Positions 14,827-16,428 of a stretch of 16,428 nucleotides of DNA are shown here, in pieces. This DNA is from Bacteroidota bacterium (GTDB taxonomy: Bacteria; Bacteroidota; Bacteroidia; Bacteroidales; UBA4417), in assembly GCA_020048595.1 (NCBI GenBank), contig JAIFMH010000347.1:1-16428 (forward strand), in the 5' to 3' direction. The notes under the pieces are model-generated. The model made no database searches. It saw nothing but the letters and a program-made list of their open reading frames with translations, and was not told the DNA's origin. A program made the position numbers and the translations under genes. How positions within the stretch are numbered: the first letter of the stretch is position 1; each line of letters opens with the position of its first letter.

Positions 14827-15051
14827 TTTGCTTTGTAATTTCCATTCAAAAATCCGGCTTCGAAAAATTAATTCGCTGAAGATCAATACGGTTTTCATTC
14901 CATACGGAAGTCGCTATGTATGTTATTCCGCTCAATTAGTTGTAATTGATGCTTTTCTGCCTGTTCAATCTCTTTAATTACAGTGGTTTTCAACTATTTG
15001 CCGTTGTCCAAAACCTTAAGATTTTTTAACAAGGACTTCCATTAAAATTAG

Positions 15052-15059
15052 TAAATTTG
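15052..15059 (+). promoter_or_regulatory. Predicted -7 box for guaB
   Basis: TAAATTTG fits TAnnTTTG, and transcription would start near 15066, about 13 nt before the ATG. No clear -33 TTG was seen. Confidence 0.5.
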
Positions 15060-15078
15060 CAGATTCAAAAAAAAGACT

Positions 15079-16428
15079 ATGTTCATTGATAGTGAAAAAT
15101 TTGCAGGCGATGGCCTCACATATGATGATGTATTACTCATTCCTGCTTATTCTGAAGTTCTTCCCCGTGATGTAGAAACTTCATCGTGGTTTACTAAGAA
15201 AATAAAAATCAATATACCTATTGTATCCGCCGCCATGGATACAGTTACCGATTCCACAATGGCTATTGCTATTGCCCAGGAAGGTGGTATTGGTGTGTTG
15301 CACAAAAATATGAGTATTCAGGATCAGGCTGCTGAAGTAAGGCGTGTAAAACGTTCGGAAAGTGGTATGATCACTGACCCTATTACCTTGCACGAAGATG
15401 CACTTGTTCAGGACGCACTCAATATTATGCGCGAGCACAAAATCGGAGGTATTCCCGTAGTTAGCATGGATGGAAGGCTGGTTGGTATTATCACTAACCG
15501 CGACCTGCGATTTGAACGCAATCCACTCAAGCCTGTGGCTGAAATTATGACCCGCGAAAACCTTATCACAACCAGCACAAAAACCAACCTCGACCAGGCT
15601 TCAGATATACTTCAGGAATTCAAAATTGAGAAACTGCCTGTTGTGGATGATAATTATAAACTTGTTGGCCTTATTACGTATAAAGACATCAGTAAAATAA
15701 AAGCTCGTCCGAACGCATGTAAAGATGAACTTGGTCGTTTGCGCGTTGCAGCCGGCGTAGGTGTAACTGCCGATGTTTTGGAACGCGTTACCGAACTTGT
15801 AAAAAATGGTGTTGATGCAGTTGTTATCGACACCGCCCATGGTCACTCGAAAGGTGTTATAGATACAACACGGCTTGTAAAAAAACATTTCCCTGACCTG
15901 CAGGTAGTAGTCGGAAATATTGCAACTGCCGAAGCTGCACGCGATTTGGTAAATGCTGGTGCTGACGCAGTAAAAGTTGGAATCGGACCCGGATCCATAT
16001 GCACGACCCGGATTATTGCGGGCATTGGTATTCCTCAGCTTTCGGCTATTTATGTAGTAGCTAAAGAATTGCAGGGAACCGGAATTCCGGTAATTGCCGA
16101 TGGCGGTATCCGTTATACCGGTGATATTGTTAAAGCTATTGCTGCCGGTGCCTACAGCATTATGGCCGGGTCATTGTTTGCCGGGGTCGAAGAATCTCCT
16201 GGCGAAACTATTATCTACGAAGGCCGTAAATTTAAATCCTATAGAGGAATGGGATCTATAGAAGCCATGCAAAAAGGCTCAAAGGATCGTTATTTTCAGG
16301 ATGCCGAAGATGATATTCAAAAACTGGTTCCTGAAGGAATCGTAGGCAGAGTCCCGTTTAAAGGCACACTTTCTGAAGTTATTCATCAAATGATAGGCGG
16401 TTTACGCGCAGGGATGGGCTACACAGGT
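15079..16428 (+). CDS. guaB: IMP dehydrogenase GuaB (cut by the right edge)
   Basis: NAD-dependent oxidation of IMP to XMP, the committed step of GMP synthesis. From the ATG at 15079 the frame is open for 450 codons to the window end. The family is about 490 residues, so roughly the last 40 are missing. The N-terminus reads FAGDGLTYDDVLLIPAYSEVLPRDV. The TIM barrel is interrupted by two CBS domains at about 98-150 (ITDPITL ... VGIITNRDLRF) and 158-210 (VGLITYKDI). VIDTAHGHSKGV follows. The catalytic loop GIGPGSICTTRI carries the nucleophile Cys308, then PVIADGGIRYTGD, then SYRGMGSIEAM. SKDRYFQ supplies the mobile-flap Arg404-Tyr405. The CBS pair is intact, so allosteric nucleotide control is likely. 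A TAnnTTTG box just upstream gives a very short leader and supports this start. Confidence 0.97.
   Translation, partial: MFIDSEKFAGDGLTYDDVLLIPAYSEVLPRDVETSSWFTKKIKINIPIVSAAMDTVTDSTMAIAIAQEGGIGVLHKNMSIQDQAAEVRRVKRSESGMITDPITLHEDALVQDALNIMREHKIGGIPVVSMDGRLVGIITNRDLRFERNPLKPVAEIMTRENLITTSTKTNLDQASDILQEFKIEKLPVVDDNYKLVGLITYKDISKIKARPNACKDELGRLRVAAGVGVTADVLERVTELVKNGVDAVVIDTAHGHSKGVIDTTRLVKKHFPDLQVVVGNIATAEAARDLVNAGADAVKVGIGPGSICTTRIIAGIGIPQLSAIYVVAKELQGTGIPVIADGGIRYTGDIVKAIAAGAYSIMAGSLFAGVEESPGETIIYEGRKFKSYRGMGSIEAMQKGSKDRYFQDAEDDIQKLVPEGIVGRVPFKGTLSEVIHQMIGGLRAGMGYTG

Larger units (their letters stand above)
14779..15078. other. 300-bp gap between the secreted-protein gene and guaB
   Basis: No gene that I can support. 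A 60-codon frame at 14795-14977 has no recognisable features. The gap contains a weak possible terminator at its left end and the guaB -7 box at 15052-15059. Confidence 0.55.

Noticed and set aside
14795..14977. A 60-codon plus-strand frame after the secreted-protein gene
   Set aside because: It starts inside the possible terminator hairpin, and I recognise no motif, signal or domain in it.

Overview
The window looks like chromosomal DNA from a member of the Bacteroidota. Four things point that way. Several genes are preceded by the Bacteroidota sigma-factor box TAnnTTTG. One secreted protein ends in a gliding-motility / type IX secretion (T9SS) type B C-terminal domain. One membrane protein combines a Cys motif that I associate with this phylum and MORN-like (YwqK-type) repeats. 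Finally, much of the non-coding DNA is AT-rich or made of short degenerate tandem words. I cannot name the genus. No tRNA, rRNA, CRISPR array or insertion sequence was seen.

Layout from left to right. (1) 1-2562, minus strand: molybdenum cofactor genes moeA, moaA and the start of moaC. moeA and moaA overlap by 17 nt, and moaC follows after a 356-bp repeat-rich gap. (2) 2639-3100, plus strand: a small single-pass membrane protein, transcribed divergently from moeA. (3) 3104-3270: a period-7 degenerate tandem array filling the space between two convergent genes almost stop to stop. (4) 3274-7985, minus strand: glyA, sixA and ppk1. An intrinsic terminator follows glyA, and a 613-bp gap with a long hairpin lies between sixA and ppk1. 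(5) 8036-10113, minus strand: a membrane-anchored 14-unit MORN-like repeat protein with an N-terminal Cys cluster. (6) 10132-14778, plus strand: two M16 peptidase-family subunits with complementary active-site halves, followed directly by a T9SS-secreted protein. (7) 15052-16428, plus strand: guaB, cut by the right edge.

How the genes work together. MoaA and MoaC convert GTP to cyclic pyranopterin monophosphate, and MoeA later inserts molybdate. GlyA (one-carbon units) and GuaB (GMP synthesis) are core housekeeping enzymes. Ppk1 makes polyphosphate through a phosphohistidine intermediate, and SixA belongs to a phosphohistidine phosphatase family. The two M16 proteins probably form one heterodimeric zinc protease. 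The secreted protein lies in the same apparent transcription unit, but a functional link is only inferred.

The content is mostly ordinary core genes. The features most worth a second look are the period-7 arrays that abut stop codons, the shortened MoaA, the Cys/membrane/MORN protein, and the M16 pair with its secreted neighbour. I see no convincing evidence of a wholly new multi-gene system.
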